This document shows positions 32,773 through 41,415 of a stretch of DNA of 46,389 nt, piece by piece (position 1 is the first letter of the stretch; each line of letters begins with the position of its first letter). The DNA is from Candidatus Poribacteria bacterium (lineage in GTDB: Bacteria > Poribacteria > WGA-4E > WGA-3G): positions 1 to 46,389 of the forward strand of contig PYJD01000048.1 in the NCBI GenBank assembly GCA_003635315.1. Direction: 5' to 3'. The translations under genes were made by a program, and so were the position numbers. The notes beneath the pieces are model-generated. The model was not told where the DNA came from. It saw only the letters and a list, made by a program, of their open reading frames with translations, and did not search any database.

Positions 32773-33516
32773 CTACTGTTTGCGAATAATCTTTATACCA
32801 CGCTTTTGTGCATGGTCACGTGCAAGTGGTGTAATTATTGTAGGTTCAGTATATACTAATTCCTTAACATTTAATGCAAGGTTGTCAATCACTGAAGCAC
32901 TAATGATAGGTGTCTGTGCAAACACCTTATTGGACATATCCGCATCCAGAATTGTCTCAATGATCCTATCCTCAGTTACCCATATAACGCCAAAACCGGA
33001 TAATGTGTTGACATGTTCTTCATCAATTTCATCAAGTAGTTGTAATTTTTTATCTGAATAGTTCTTTTTTCTAATCAAATCATCTGCCGTTGCAAGAACC
33101 TGTTTCCCTTGACAAAGTGCGTGATACACTAAATAAGTACAAGCCGTGTCAACTAACCTTAAAGCGATTTTCCCAACCATTGGGTAGGAAAATGCAGGCA
33201 AAAGAATTACAGAAGAACTCTCTACAATACTTGGTATATCGGTTATATCTTGTTCTCTTATAATCTTGTCTTCACCGAACAGAGATTTTATAGGATCAAG
33301 GTCTATTACCTTAGTAGCAAGTTCAGATAGAATGATTTGTACTTTCCATTCTTCCTGCGTACACTGAATAAGCTGTTGGAATAAATTGTCTAAGGGTTTT
33401 TCGGTTGCCCCAAGTATTACAAGAAGATTCTTATTGGTAGGTTGAGTTTCACGAATCTGGGATTGGAGTATATCTCTAACTATTTTCTCTATTTGAGCAA
33501 TCTGTTCTGGTTTCAT
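32773..33516 (-). CDS. Microcompartment-associated flavoprotein-like protein with possible encapsulation peptide
   Basis: 247 residues. ATG 33516 overlaps the PduL stop by four bases (ATGA). Residues 1-21 (EQIAQIEKIVRDILQSQ) form an amphipathic helix like the encapsulation peptides that bring enzymes into microcompartments, followed by a short polar linker. The body begins LLVILGATEKPLDNLFQQL and contains VILLPAFSYPMVGKIALRLV and YLVYHALCQGKQVLATADD, resembling the HFCD/Dfp flavoprotein fold, where the equivalent segment binds FMN and contacts the neighbouring subunit. The end reads IITPLARDHAQKRGIKIIRK. The family's typical decarboxylase residues are not obvious, so the reaction is unknown. 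Confidence 0.75.
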   Translation of the reverse strand: MKPEQIAQIEKIVRDILQSQIRETQPTNKNLLVILGATEKPLDNLFQQLIQCTQEEWKVQIILSELATKVIDLDPIKSLFGEDKIIREQDITDIPSIVESSSVILLPAFSYPMVGKIALRLVDTACTYLVYHALCQGKQVLATADDLIRKKNYSDKKLQLLDEIDEEHVNTLSGFGVIWVTEDRIIETILDADMSNKVFAQTPIISASVIDNLALNVKELVYTEPTIITPLARDHAQKRGIKIIRKQ

Positions 33517-34226
33517 GTATTGTCACGTACCAGTTCAACAGCTTCGCCACCCTTCAATCCTGCGGCATTTGAATCATCGGTGTCAAGATGCATTTGTAGT
33601 ACGTAAGATTCGTGTATTTTTGGTCGTATGTTCTCGAAAGTAAGTGCTCGTTCTCCAGGAATACGTACTTTCACCCGATCACTTTCGGTAAGGGAAAATT
33701 CCTGTGCTTGTTCGGGGGTCATATGTATGTGTCTTGATGCACAGATTGCCCCTTCTTCCAAATAGACACTCCCGGCTGGACCGATGAGCGTGATTGCTTC
33801 AGCACCTGCAAGATCACCAGAATCCCGAATTGGTGGGTTTAAACCGAGCCGAATCGCTTCCGTTTGTGCCACCTCAACTTGAGAATAATCTCTTACGGGA
33901 CCGAGGATACGTACATGCTCAATTGCGCGCATCCGCTTACCAACGACTGTTACTGTTTCATTTGCAGCGAATGCTTCTGGTTGGTAAAGTGGAGCATAGA
34001 CTGTAAGTTGATGTCCTGAACCATAGAGTATTTCAAGATGTTCTTGTGTAACATGTGCATGTCGGGCAGATACACCTACCGGTATTTTCTGTTGTGATTC
34101 GGCAACATCACATGCTCGTTTTCCGGCATCACAGGTCCGTAAAGCACAACCGCTGCAAGGTTGATCGTTGGATAAACGCGTCACTACCCGTTGAGTAATT
34201 AGCTTAACTAAGTCTTGGTCAGGCAT
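33513..34226 (-). CDS. pduL: PduL-type phosphate acyltransferase with N-terminal helix and Cys cluster
   Basis: 237 residues from ATG 34226; an upstream TTG would add six. Neither start has a strong ribosome site. It interconverts acyl-CoA and acyl-phosphate inside bacterial microcompartments, regenerating CoA. Both conserved zinc/His blocks are visible: VGVSARHAHV (50-59) and ICASRHIHMTPEQA, with LQMHLDTDDSNAAGL near the end. Residues 1-19 (DLVKLITQRVVTRLS) form an amphipathic encapsulation-like helix. Between helix and enzyme sits C24-x2-C27-x4-C32-x6-C39, which is not part of the standard family layout as I know it and looks like a metal or Fe-S site. Between the BMC shell gene and the flavoprotein gene in one operon. 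Confidence 0.9.
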   Translation of the reverse strand: MPDQDLVKLITQRVVTRLSNDQPCSGCALRTCDAGKRACDVAESQQKIPVGVSARHAHVTQEHLEILYGSGHQLTVYAPLYQPEAFAANETVTVVGKRMRAIEHVRILGPVRDYSQVEVAQTEAIRLGLNPPIRDSGDLAGAEAITLIGPAGSVYLEEGAICASRHIHMTPEQAQEFSLTESDRVKVRIPGERALTFENIRPKIHESYVLQMHLDTDDSNAAGLKGGEAVELVRDNT

Positions 34227-34285
34227 TTCGATTAAATCTTTCAATTAAAATTGATTTATTTACAAAGGATGGTTCTGGAAACTCA

Positions 34286-34561
34286 TTATTGATTTGGCAA
34301 AATAGTTTCTACTTCGGCGTGGGGACGTGGAATAACATGTACTGAAACAACTTCTCCTACACGGGCAGCGGCTTCTGCACCAACGTCGGTCGCAGCTTTC
34401 ACTGCACCTACATCTCCCCTTACCATCACAGTAACGAATCCGCCACCAATTTGTTGGTAACCTACTAACCGCACATTTGCTGCTTTTACCATCGCATCTG
34501 CTGCTTCAATACTTCCAACCAAGCCTTTTGTTTCAACTAAACCTAATGCTTCACCTATCAT
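34286..34561 (-). CDS. Bacterial microcompartment hexamer shell protein (BMC-H, PduA/EutM type)
   Basis: 91 residues, one BMC domain. ATG 34561 with AAGG eight bases upstream and GGAGG further back. Typical sequence throughout: [69 protein letters not shown]. Hexamers of this fold tile the shell, with the pore lined by the loop around QIGGG. First gene of a three-gene operon with its own promoter. It is the only shell gene in the window; no pentamer (EutN/CcmL) and no tandem-domain shell protein are seen. Confidence 0.96.
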   Translation of the reverse strand: MIGEALGLVETKGLVGSIEAADAMVKAANVRLVGYQQIGGGFVTVMVRGDVGAVKAATDVGAEAAARVGEVVSVHVIPRPHAEVETILPNQ

Positions 34562-34605
34562 ATTGAACCTTGTATCCTCCTATGAAATATGTAATCTAAA
34601 CCGAC

Positions 34606-35514
34606 TTATAGTATATCAGAAATTAGCACTTTTTTCAAGTAATATTGGGTATATAATTCATAGATCTTCACAATATCCTTCTGAGCATTCTCGGTTAGAT
34701 TACGCTTTTCATAAGCAACTAATCGCCACAATAGAATAGGTATTTGTAGGTACGGATCAGCATCCCACTCTGTTAATGCATCTGTCAGCAGATCAATTGT
34801 GTGCGCGTAATCTTTATCTTTGAAATTCAACTGTCCCAAATACCCGTACATATCACCTCGATGATAGAATGACAATGCAAATTTTGGCTGCATCTCAATA
34901 CTCTTATCGAAATCTTCTATAGCAATGTTAGCGATTTCTTCATCATTCTTAGAGAGTAGGTATTTTCTGTAATATGCTTTTCCCCGATTATAGTATGCCA
35001 TTGCTGTAGGACGACGTTTAATTATATAGGAATAATCATCAAGAGCCTCGTCAATTCTACCTGATTCTATATAACATTTGGCTCTTTTCGTGAATATCTG
35101 TGCGCTTCTTCTCGTCTTTAAAGATGCTGTATAATCCTCAAGAGCTTGTGGAAGATTGTTTAGGGCGCGATATGTATCTCCCCGACCAGCATAAGCATCC
35201 GCAGAATACCTATTTAAAGATAGAGTTTGCGTATAGTCCGTAATCGCTTCCTTATATCGTTGTAATTGAAAGAAAATTAAACCTCTCTGAATATATGCTT
35301 CAGCATAACTTGGATCATTATGTATTGCCTGAGTTAATGCTTCAATGGCTCTATGTCTTTCTTCATCTTGAATGTATTGTGTTGCATCTGTGAGATGTTT
35401 AAAGGCTTTACTTTCTCTATCTACACCTTTTAATTTATCCCATGTAACATAGCGTGAAGCAACAACAAAAGTCAGAATCAAGACCGGTGTCATGACATAT
35501 ATTAATGCACGCAT
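34606..35514 (-). CDS. Membrane-anchored TPR protein
   Basis: 302 residues. Residues 1-21 form a hydrophobic anchor or signal (LIYVMTPVLILTFVVAS). About six TPR repeats follow from residue 45 to about 240, for example YAEAYIQRGLIFFQLQRY and SADAYAGRGDTYRALNNL, ending in a helical tail (KKVLISDIL). TPRs make protein-contact surfaces. The ATG begins only one base after the stop of the phosphatase gene, so translation is probably coupled. Its end overlaps the microcompartment promoter. Likely faces the periplasm; partner unknown. Confidence 0.85.
   Translation of the reverse strand: MRALIYVMTPVLILTFVVASRYVTWDKLKGVDRESKAFKHLTDATQYIQDEERHRAIEALTQAIHNDPSYAEAYIQRGLIFFQLQRYKEAITDYTQTLSLNRYSADAYAGRGDTYRALNNLPQALEDYTASLKTRRSAQIFTKRAKCYIESGRIDEALDDYSYIIKRRPTAMAYYNRGKAYYRKYLLSKNDEEIANIAIEDFDKSIEMQPKFALSFYHRGDMYGYLGQLNFKDKDYAHTIDLLTDALTEWDADPYLQIPILLWRLVAYEKRNLTENAQKDIVKIYELYTQYYLKKVLISDIL
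34610..34638 (-). promoter_or_regulatory. Sigma-70 promoter of the microcompartment operon
   Basis: Minus strand TTGAAA (34638-34633), 17-base spacer, TATACT (34615-34610), with TG one base ahead of the -10 (extended form). It lies within the last codons of the TPR gene. Transcription would start about 40 bases before the BMC-H start. Confidence 0.78.
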
Positions 35515-35515
35515 T

Positions 35516-36493
35516 TTATTTTGGGTAGAGTCGGTGGATATTCACACCAGGTTTTAGTTCATCAACTGAGATGTATGTCTTGGACAAATCTATCTCAATA
35601 TAGGTTTGTCCGCCACGAAGACCACCGTATCCAGTGGAGAATATTAGCTGCTTCCCATCTAATCGTGCCACGCTATCCCTGATATTCTCAGGCGGGAAAT
35701 AACTGATGGGGGTATGTCCAACGATAAGGAAACTACCGTTGATCGCTTCGAGAAAATTCTTTGTATGTTCAAATGTATATCCTCCAATACGGGTAATTTT
35801 AGGACGATCCCAAAGAATTTCATCAAGAGTCTTTTGGCTCGGTTCAACAAGATCAGCTAAACGGTCTATAGATTTGGCAGGACCAGCATGAACAGCTACA
35901 AAGCCATTTTTGCCAACTACGACTGTCGGTAGGTTAATTAAAAAATCGTAATGAGAATCATTCATCCGTTCAATGAAATTAAACTGTCTATAATAACTAC
36001 CAGTAGGACTGTTATACAATTTTCGTATATATGCAGGACGATTCTGTTCGGTCATCCCTGCGTTTTTCAGCAAAGCATAAGTTTCTGCTGCAGCATATTC
36101 ATGGTTTCCACGTATGTAAATTAGCCTTTTACCTTTTTCACCAAGCTGCGTTTGTAATTCGATCACCCTATTTACGATCTGTAAATCCCCATAAGGGGGT
36201 TTTGGACGTTCGGTAGGTTTATAATCTATTGAATCACCCAGCATGATACCGTAAACATCCTCACCGGTTTCAATTCTTTCTATGAGTCGAGTTTGTTCCA
36301 GCCATTGATTAAAATCATTCCAATGTGCATGTAAGTCTGAAACAATGTAAACAGTTCCGTGATCAGGTAGTAGAATCACATGTCCATTTCGGGTAAGTTG
36401 ATTTGGAGATTCTGTTAACTCTTTAGTTTGGGCAGAAACATTTAATGTAAGAAAGGTAAGTATGACAGTTGCAAGAACGTATGTACAATTCAT
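35516..36493 (-). CDS. Secreted metallophosphoesterase
   Basis: 325 residues. Signal peptide 1-21 (ATVILTFLTLNVSAQ). Calcineurin-like two-metal site: SDLHAHW with D53 and H55, LGDSID with D87, RGNHEY (128-133), then VAVHAGP and VGHTPI. These are the five blocks of serine/threonine-type phosphoprotein phosphatases, though the third Arg of GDxxDRG is replaced (GDSIDYK). Probably periplasmic; the substrate may be protein or a small phosphate ester. It lies two bases downstream of the peptidase gene and one base upstream of the TPR gene, in a tight operon. Confidence 0.87.
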   Translation of the reverse strand: MNCTYVLATVILTFLTLNVSAQTKELTESPNQLTRNGHVILLPDHGTVYIVSDLHAHWNDFNQWLEQTRLIERIETGEDVYGIMLGDSIDYKPTERPKPPYGDLQIVNRVIELQTQLGEKGKRLIYIRGNHEYAAAETYALLKNAGMTEQNRPAYIRKLYNSPTGSYYRQFNFIERMNDSHYDFLINLPTVVVGKNGFVAVHAGPAKSIDRLADLVEPSQKTLDEILWDRPKITRIGGYTFEHTKNFLEAINGSFLIVGHTPISYFPPENIRDSVARLDGKQLIFSTGYGGLRGGQTYIEIDLSKTYISVDELKPGVNIHRLYPK

Positions 36494-36495
36494 AA

Positions 36496-37446
36496 TTATT
36501 CTCTGAAAAATGGATCAACTATGTTCTCCTGTTCAGCAAGTTGATTAAGTTGTTTTCGTCTACGATTCCAACAGATAAAATAACTTAGTATAAACAACCC
36601 ACCAAGACCACCCCAAAATACATAAGAACTTGAAAGAAAAGATGCCCAATGGTACCGTTGTGGGAGAGATTCTTGCCAAAGTCTATCAAAAACATTCAGA
36701 TTATAACCCAAGACTGATTCAAAGGCACTGTTCAGGTTCATACCCTCATGAAGACGATCAATGATTGTCCATAAGGTTTCTATTCCGTTTACTTGAACAA
36801 ACCAACGTAATGCATCATGACTTTGAGCATAAGCAAGGTCTGCTCCTGTATGTAAGGTTGGGAATTCCTTCGTTAGTTCCTGCAGTGGAATAATTGATCT
36901 TGAGAAGACATGTTTTAATAAGGTTTCATGACGACTTGGCACCCATTCTTTAGCCAAATGGATCGCAATGCCTTCGATAAACCATAATGGAACGCCATTA
37001 CCTGCTTTCTGCGTGTATTGTCCAAAGAGGACATGTGCTATTTCATGACGAAGAACTTGAGCTACTTGAAGTTTCGCTTGAGTTATCTGACTTGGATTCT
37101 GGATAATGATTCTACGACTAAGAGGGAATGCACAACCGACTGCCCAATCCTGAATTGGTGCATGGACAGAAGATTGAAAAGCCTTTGGTGTATCGCACAC
37201 TTTTATTTCTATTTTCTCATCTGAGATATAACGTGTAATACGTGGTAATTCTGCATAGAATATTTCAGCAATCTGTAGGATTGATGCAGAATCGACAATA
37301 CCGTGTTGAACGTATACACGAAAATGTTCACTCTCTCCTGTTTTCCAAGATGCCGAACCAGAAAAAGGTGAGATCAGCAATAGAATGAAAACGATATATG
37401 TTATATTTAAGGGTTTAGATGTGTTTCGATATAACACTGTTGACAT
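36496..37446 (-). CDS. Membrane-anchored HExxH metallopeptidase (peptidase MA-like)
   Basis: 316 residues. Hydrophobic N-terminal signal/anchor (about 13-30, NITYIVFILLLISPFSG). Zinc site HEIAH (H134, E135, H138) and, 20 residues on, PLWFIEGIAIHLA with E158 as third ligand: the gluzincin layout of the peptidase MA group. A C-terminal membrane segment (about 271-288, VFWGGLGGLFILSYFIC) is followed by a basic then acidic cytoplasmic tail. First of three tightly packed genes. Two serpin genes lie just upstream on the same strand, but serpins normally inhibit serine or cysteine proteases, so a direct link is not implied. Confidence 0.87.
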   Translation of the reverse strand: MSTVLYRNTSKPLNITYIVFILLLISPFSGSASWKTGESEHFRVYVQHGIVDSASILQIAEIFYAELPRITRYISDEKIEIKVCDTPKAFQSSVHAPIQDWAVGCAFPLSRRIIIQNPSQITQAKLQVAQVLRHEIAHVLFGQYTQKAGNGVPLWFIEGIAIHLAKEWVPSRHETLLKHVFSRSIIPLQELTKEFPTLHTGADLAYAQSHDALRWFVQVNGIETLWTIIDRLHEGMNLNSAFESVLGYNLNVFDRLWQESLPQRYHWASFLSSSYVFWGGLGGLFILSYFICWNRRRKQLNQLAEQENIVDPFFRE

Positions 37447-37519
37447 ATTGTTGGTTGTTTCAGTTGCGGGTTGTTACTATTACCATTTCTAAGAAACATT
37501 ATGACATATCAATACCATT

Positions 37520-38770
37520 TTACGCCAAAGGGTCTACTACTGTACCCATGAATAAAATTGTTCCTGTTTCGTTGTCCCGAATTGCGAAGAAGAATGGACG
37601 GTTAACAGTAAACTGCGGAGGTAATGATGTAACACTGATACCTATGCCTGTCACCGCTGCTGCTTCTGTCCCTTCTTCATTCACTTCTACAAAAGTCTTA
37701 TGATCTACTTTTGAAATATACAGATTACCGGTTAATGCTGTATCGGTAGATACCATTCGACTGAAATCAGCTTGATTATGATTGAAGGCAGTTTCCATAC
37801 CCAGATTTTTCAGAATTTGATTCAGTTCAATTTTATATTCCAGTTTAAACTTTGGAATGTTGACTCCAACTTTCCGTTCACTAAACTGCGAAATCCATTC
37901 TTCCCAATTCTCTATATTCAAGCTCTCTAAGAAGGTGTTAAGATCTGAATCATTCGATGGTAAGAATATATACATTGATATCCGTCCATCACCATACGGC
38001 AGACTGACTGCTTGAAATTCTTTGCTGTAAAAAAACGGGTATTTATCTTCCCTGAACATCATTGGGACAGGCTTATTGCTACCATCCGCTAAATGAAACA
38101 TTGCGTCCCGTGTGTTAGTTGGATCAAATTCTGTCTGCCAACTTCCTTTAAAATAGACTGCATTGAGAAGAAATAACACATCATCTGAAGAAATCTCATC
38201 TATAATCTCTGGTATGTTCCCATTCGTTTTGTCATTGACCCAATGATTGATGGAATTAACAGAACTGGGGTCCCTAAAATCGAGTGAAGTTATTTCTGCC
38301 TCGAAGAATTGGGAATTGCGTTGGCGATATTCAGAATCAAACGAAAATTCTTGGTTACCCCAAAGCGAATTGGCAAGTGTTAGCGTAACTTTAGGGTCAG
38401 CTACCTGAAGTGTCTGTTGTAATATCGCATAACCAGGATTGATTACTTCTGTGTCAATATTATGTAACTGAAGTGTATTAACCATTCCTTCTTCGGTATC
38501 TCCTGCTGCTCCGTTTAATGTCATCGCGACAGCAACAGAAATACTAAATGGGGATATGAAGATATTTGAATTGTCTTCTGTCTTGAGAATCTCATTGAAC
38601 AAGTTAAAGCCGAATTTTGTGTTTGCCTCTACGATATTTGGATCAATTGGACCATCCAATAACACATCATTCGACATATCTGGATCGCGTTTACAACCGC
38701 TTATAGTCGATAGTATAAGTCCACTTACGAAAACGAAAACACTTATTTTAATGATTGTTGTTATACTCAT
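37520..38770 (-). CDS. Lipoprotein serpin with predicted P1 Thr
   Basis: 416 residues. Signal with lipobox TISGC near residue 26, so lipid-anchored. Serpin landmarks: NIFISPFSISVAVAMTLNGA, LFLLNAVYFKGSWQ, ISMYIFLPSND, and the hinge EVNEEGTEAAAV leading to the reactive loop. Counting from the hinge as in alpha-1-antitrypsin (Gly as P15), the scissile pair is Thr-Ser (SVT before SLPPQF). An inhibitory-type hinge (small residues at P12-P9) suggests a functional suicide inhibitor, perhaps of elastase-like proteases. Ends NRPFFFAIRDNETGTILFMG. Lies 38 bases after a second serpin. Confidence 0.92.
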   Translation of the reverse strand: MSITTIIKISVFVFVSGLILSTISGCKRDPDMSNDVLLDGPIDPNIVEANTKFGFNLFNEILKTEDNSNIFISPFSISVAVAMTLNGAAGDTEEGMVNTLQLHNIDTEVINPGYAILQQTLQVADPKVTLTLANSLWGNQEFSFDSEYRQRNSQFFEAEITSLDFRDPSSVNSINHWVNDKTNGNIPEIIDEISSDDVLFLLNAVYFKGSWQTEFDPTNTRDAMFHLADGSNKPVPMMFREDKYPFFYSKEFQAVSLPYGDGRISMYIFLPSNDSDLNTFLESLNIENWEEWISQFSERKVGVNIPKFKLEYKIELNQILKNLGMETAFNHNQADFSRMVSTDTALTGNLYISKVDHKTFVEVNEEGTEAAAVTGIGISVTSLPPQFTVNRPFFFAIRDNETGTILFMGTVVDPLA

Positions 38771-38808
38771 TTGAATATCTTCAAGTTTCCATATTGGTAG
38801 TGTTATAT

Positions 38809-40092
38809 TTATGGTTCCGTCATAGTTCCCATAAATATAACTGTTTTTGTCTCGTTATCTCGGATTGTGAAGAAAAATGGACGATCAACGATAAATGGGG
38901 GTGGTAGAGATTTTATGCCGACACCAACGCTTGTCGCAGCAGCAGCTTCTGTACCTTCTTCGTTAACTTCGATGAATGTCTTGTGCGATACTTTGGTGAT
39001 ATATAAATTCCCACCGATTCTCTCTAATTCAGCCATACGGCTAAAATCTGCATTGTCCGCATCAAAAGCTATACCCATACCAAGAGCAGTCAAAGCATCA
39101 TTAAGTTCCTTTGTACCATATTCAATCTTGAATTTTGGAATCTGTAAACGCACATTCCTTACCCGAAAATCAGATAGCCATTCTTCCCAACTGTCTATAT
39201 TAATTCCATCTAAAAGCTCATTTAGGTCTGATTCTTTTGACGGAAGAAACACATACATGCTTATCTCACCCTCACCATAAGGTAAATTGATTGCTTGGAA
39301 ATTTTCACCACTGAAGACTTCGTAATTCCCTGTTCGTGACATCATAGGTACAGTTTTTTCGTTTCCAGATGAAAGATAGAATTTCCCATCTTTTGTTTGT
39401 GATGGGTCAAATTCGTTCTGCCATGCTCCTTTAAAATAGACTGCATTAATCAGGAATAACACTTCATTAGAAGCGATTCTATCTAAAATCTTTGGTATTT
39501 TTCCATCCGTATTGTAGCTTACCCACTGATTAATAATGGAAAGTGTCGTTGGATCTGAAAAATCAAGTGATGATATTTCTGCGTTAAAATAGTGTGTGTT
39601 CTGTTGTAGAAAAGTCGGGATGAACTGAATTTCTTGATGTCCCCAAAGCGAGTTAGCAATTGTGAGTGCCACTTTCGTATCGTCGGTTTTTAGTTTTTCT
39701 TGTAATTGCTGATATGTGGAGTTAATAGAATCACGATCAATATCTTGGAGTTGCAGGGTATCCGTCATAGCTTGTTCGGTTTCACCTGATGCACCATTAA
39801 GTGTCATTGTCAATGCAATTGACACACTCAATGGAGATATAAATATATTCTGATTTTGTTCTGTCTCCCAGATTGCATCAAATAGATTGAAGCCGAATTC
39901 AGTTATCCCTAAAGGCACATCTTCACTAAAGGGAGTTATCACTGGATCAATATCAACAGTTTCCTCTATCCCAGGTTCATCGCTTTTCTGATCTTGTAAG
40001 TGGATACTAAGTTCCTTACATCCAATAAATGGCAACATAGTAGAAATCATTATACAAAGTAAGATTCTACTGATATCTTGAAAATATATCAT
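38809..40092 (-). CDS. Lipoprotein serpin with predicted P1 Lys
   Basis: 427 residues; ATG 40092 with GGAGGGAG directly upstream. Lipobox FIGC near residue 25. An acidic linker (about 35-60) precedes the serpin fold: NIFISPLSVSIALTMTLNGA, LFLINAVYFKGAWQ, hinge EVNEEGTEAAAA. By hinge counting the scissile bond is Lys-Ser (GIK before SLPPPF), which would target trypsin-like proteases. It shares long identical blocks with the next gene outside the reactive loop. It follows the molybdoenzyme gene by 57 bases and probably leads the serpin pair. Confidence 0.92.
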   Translation of the reverse strand: MIYFQDISRILLCIMISTMLPFIGCKELSIHLQDQKSDEPGIEETVDIDPVITPFSEDVPLGITEFGFNLFDAIWETEQNQNIFISPLSVSIALTMTLNGASGETEQAMTDTLQLQDIDRDSINSTYQQLQEKLKTDDTKVALTIANSLWGHQEIQFIPTFLQQNTHYFNAEISSLDFSDPTTLSIINQWVSYNTDGKIPKILDRIASNEVLFLINAVYFKGAWQNEFDPSQTKDGKFYLSSGNEKTVPMMSRTGNYEVFSGENFQAINLPYGEGEISMYVFLPSKESDLNELLDGINIDSWEEWLSDFRVRNVRLQIPKFKIEYGTKELNDALTALGMGIAFDADNADFSRMAELERIGGNLYITKVSHKTFIEVNEEGTEAAAATSVGVGIKSLPPPFIVDRPFFFTIRDNETKTVIFMGTMTEP

Positions 40093-40149
40093 TCTCCCTC
40101 CATGTCTTATTGATGTGTGTTATGTTGGATAAACTCTGGAACTTTGTTG

Positions 40150-41109
40150 TTAGTAAAGACTGGCAACGCTCTCACCATACCCGTTATAGATTTTGGTGGG
40201 GTATCTGTCTCTTGAACCGATCATCCATTCCATAGCTTGCGACCAACGTGGATGGGGAACGTTAGGATTGACATTTGCTTCAAAACCGTATTCTCTTGGC
40301 AGGAGACGATTCCAAAAATTGCGAGGTTTCTTATCCGTAAACTCAATACTCACTATAGATTTGATACTCTTAAAACCATATTTCCATGGCACAATCAATC
40401 GGATTGGAGCACCGTGTTGCGGGGGTAAGATATGTCCGTATATCCCGACAACTAAAAGAGTTAACTCATTCATTGCTTCCTCTATTGTCAATCCTTCCAA
40501 ATAGGGCCACGGCATACGAGCATTCCTTTGTTGAGGCGCAATCTCAGGATCAAGGAAAGTTAACATCTCTACATATTTTGCAGAGGATTTCGGTTGAACT
40601 TTATCAATAAGTGCCTTCATTGGAAACCCAATCCACGGTACAACCATTGCCCAAGTTTCCACACAGCGAAAACGGTAGATCCTCTCTTCAAGTGGCATTT
40701 GTTTGATTAATTCATCAACATCTAACGTCATGGGATTATCAACCATTCCTGTTATCTCGATTTCCCATGGACGCGTCTCAAACTGTTCTACTCGTTTCCA
40801 TACAGTGGTTTTTGAACTTGTGAATTCATAATAGTTATTATATGTTGCGGCAGTTATTTCATCCGTCTGTGGACGTGTAACGGTATACTTTTCGTTCTTT
40901 TCTGCGTCAAGAGTATGTTTCTTATAGGGTTCCAGTTGTTTGGCAACCCCTCTATTTTGAGCACAAGCAGGTGTACCAAAAAGAGATAGTGTCCCTGCTC
41001 CTACTATGCCAAGATCTTTGATGAATTTTCTTCGATTTATGTATGCTGATTCAGGAGTAACCTGGTTTTCAGGTATTTCCCATCCTTTAGGAATTCTTAT
41101 ATTTGCCAT
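40150..41109 (-). CDS. msrP: YedY/MsrP-like molybdopterin oxidoreductase, catalytic subunit
   Basis: 319 residues; ATG 41109 with AAAGGAGA upstream. Twin-arginine signal NRRKFIKDLG (25-34) for folded export; the hydrophobic part runs to about residue 50. The family reduces methionine sulfoxide in periplasmic proteins. The molybdenum ligand is C149 in RFRCVETWAMVVPW. LPPQHGAPIRLIVPWKYGFKS and RYPTKIYNGYGE are the conserved C-terminal blocks. The haem membrane subunit MsrQ is not in the window, so the electron source is unknown. Own promoter at 41148-41176. Confidence 0.92.
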   Translation of the reverse strand: MANIRIPKGWEIPENQVTPESAYINRRKFIKDLGIVGAGTLSLFGTPACAQNRGVAKQLEPYKKHTLDAEKNEKYTVTRPQTDEITAATYNNYYEFTSSKTTVWKRVEQFETRPWEIEITGMVDNPMTLDVDELIKQMPLEERIYRFRCVETWAMVVPWIGFPMKALIDKVQPKSSAKYVEMLTFLDPEIAPQQRNARMPWPYLEGLTIEEAMNELTLLVVGIYGHILPPQHGAPIRLIVPWKYGFKSIKSIVSIEFTDKKPRNFWNRLLPREYGFEANVNPNVPHPRWSQAMEWMIGSRDRYPTKIYNGYGESVASLY

Positions 41110-41147
41110 TGCTATCTCCTTTGTCGATGCTCCTTTTCAGTATTCCT

Positions 41148-41176
41148 ATTATACTGCGTTAACCTGTGATTCGCAA
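41148..41176 (-). promoter_or_regulatory. Sigma-70 promoter for msrP
   Basis: Minus strand TTGCGA (41176-41171), 17-base spacer, TATAAT (41153-41148). Start about 30-40 bases before ATG 41109. Confidence 0.65.
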
Positions 41177-41415
41177 CACATTTTAGGTCATATAGGATAA
41201 TCTGAAAGGACATCGTTTTTTTATATCGTAATTCGTAAATTATGAAATGTGTTCTTTCTCAATTTCAGTAGTTGATTTCTGTCGATTAAATGGTTTTAAA
41301 CCAGACATTTAATCCTAATATCCAGACAAACTAATAGGGTGCAAAAACAGACCTTTAATCCTAAATTCCCAGATAAAAAATCGTGAAATTGTTGAGTTTT
41401 TCCATGTGCCGAGAA

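Noticed and set aside
36496..40092. Serpins as inhibitors of the adjacent HExxH peptidase
   Set aside because: Serpins trap serine or cysteine proteases through an acyl-enzyme. A zinc peptidase forms no such intermediate.
34286..41109. One continuous microcompartment-serpin system
   Set aside because: The microcompartment genes have their own promoter inside the TPR gene, and the serpin, peptidase and molybdoenzyme products are exported. The shared strand alone does not show a joint function.
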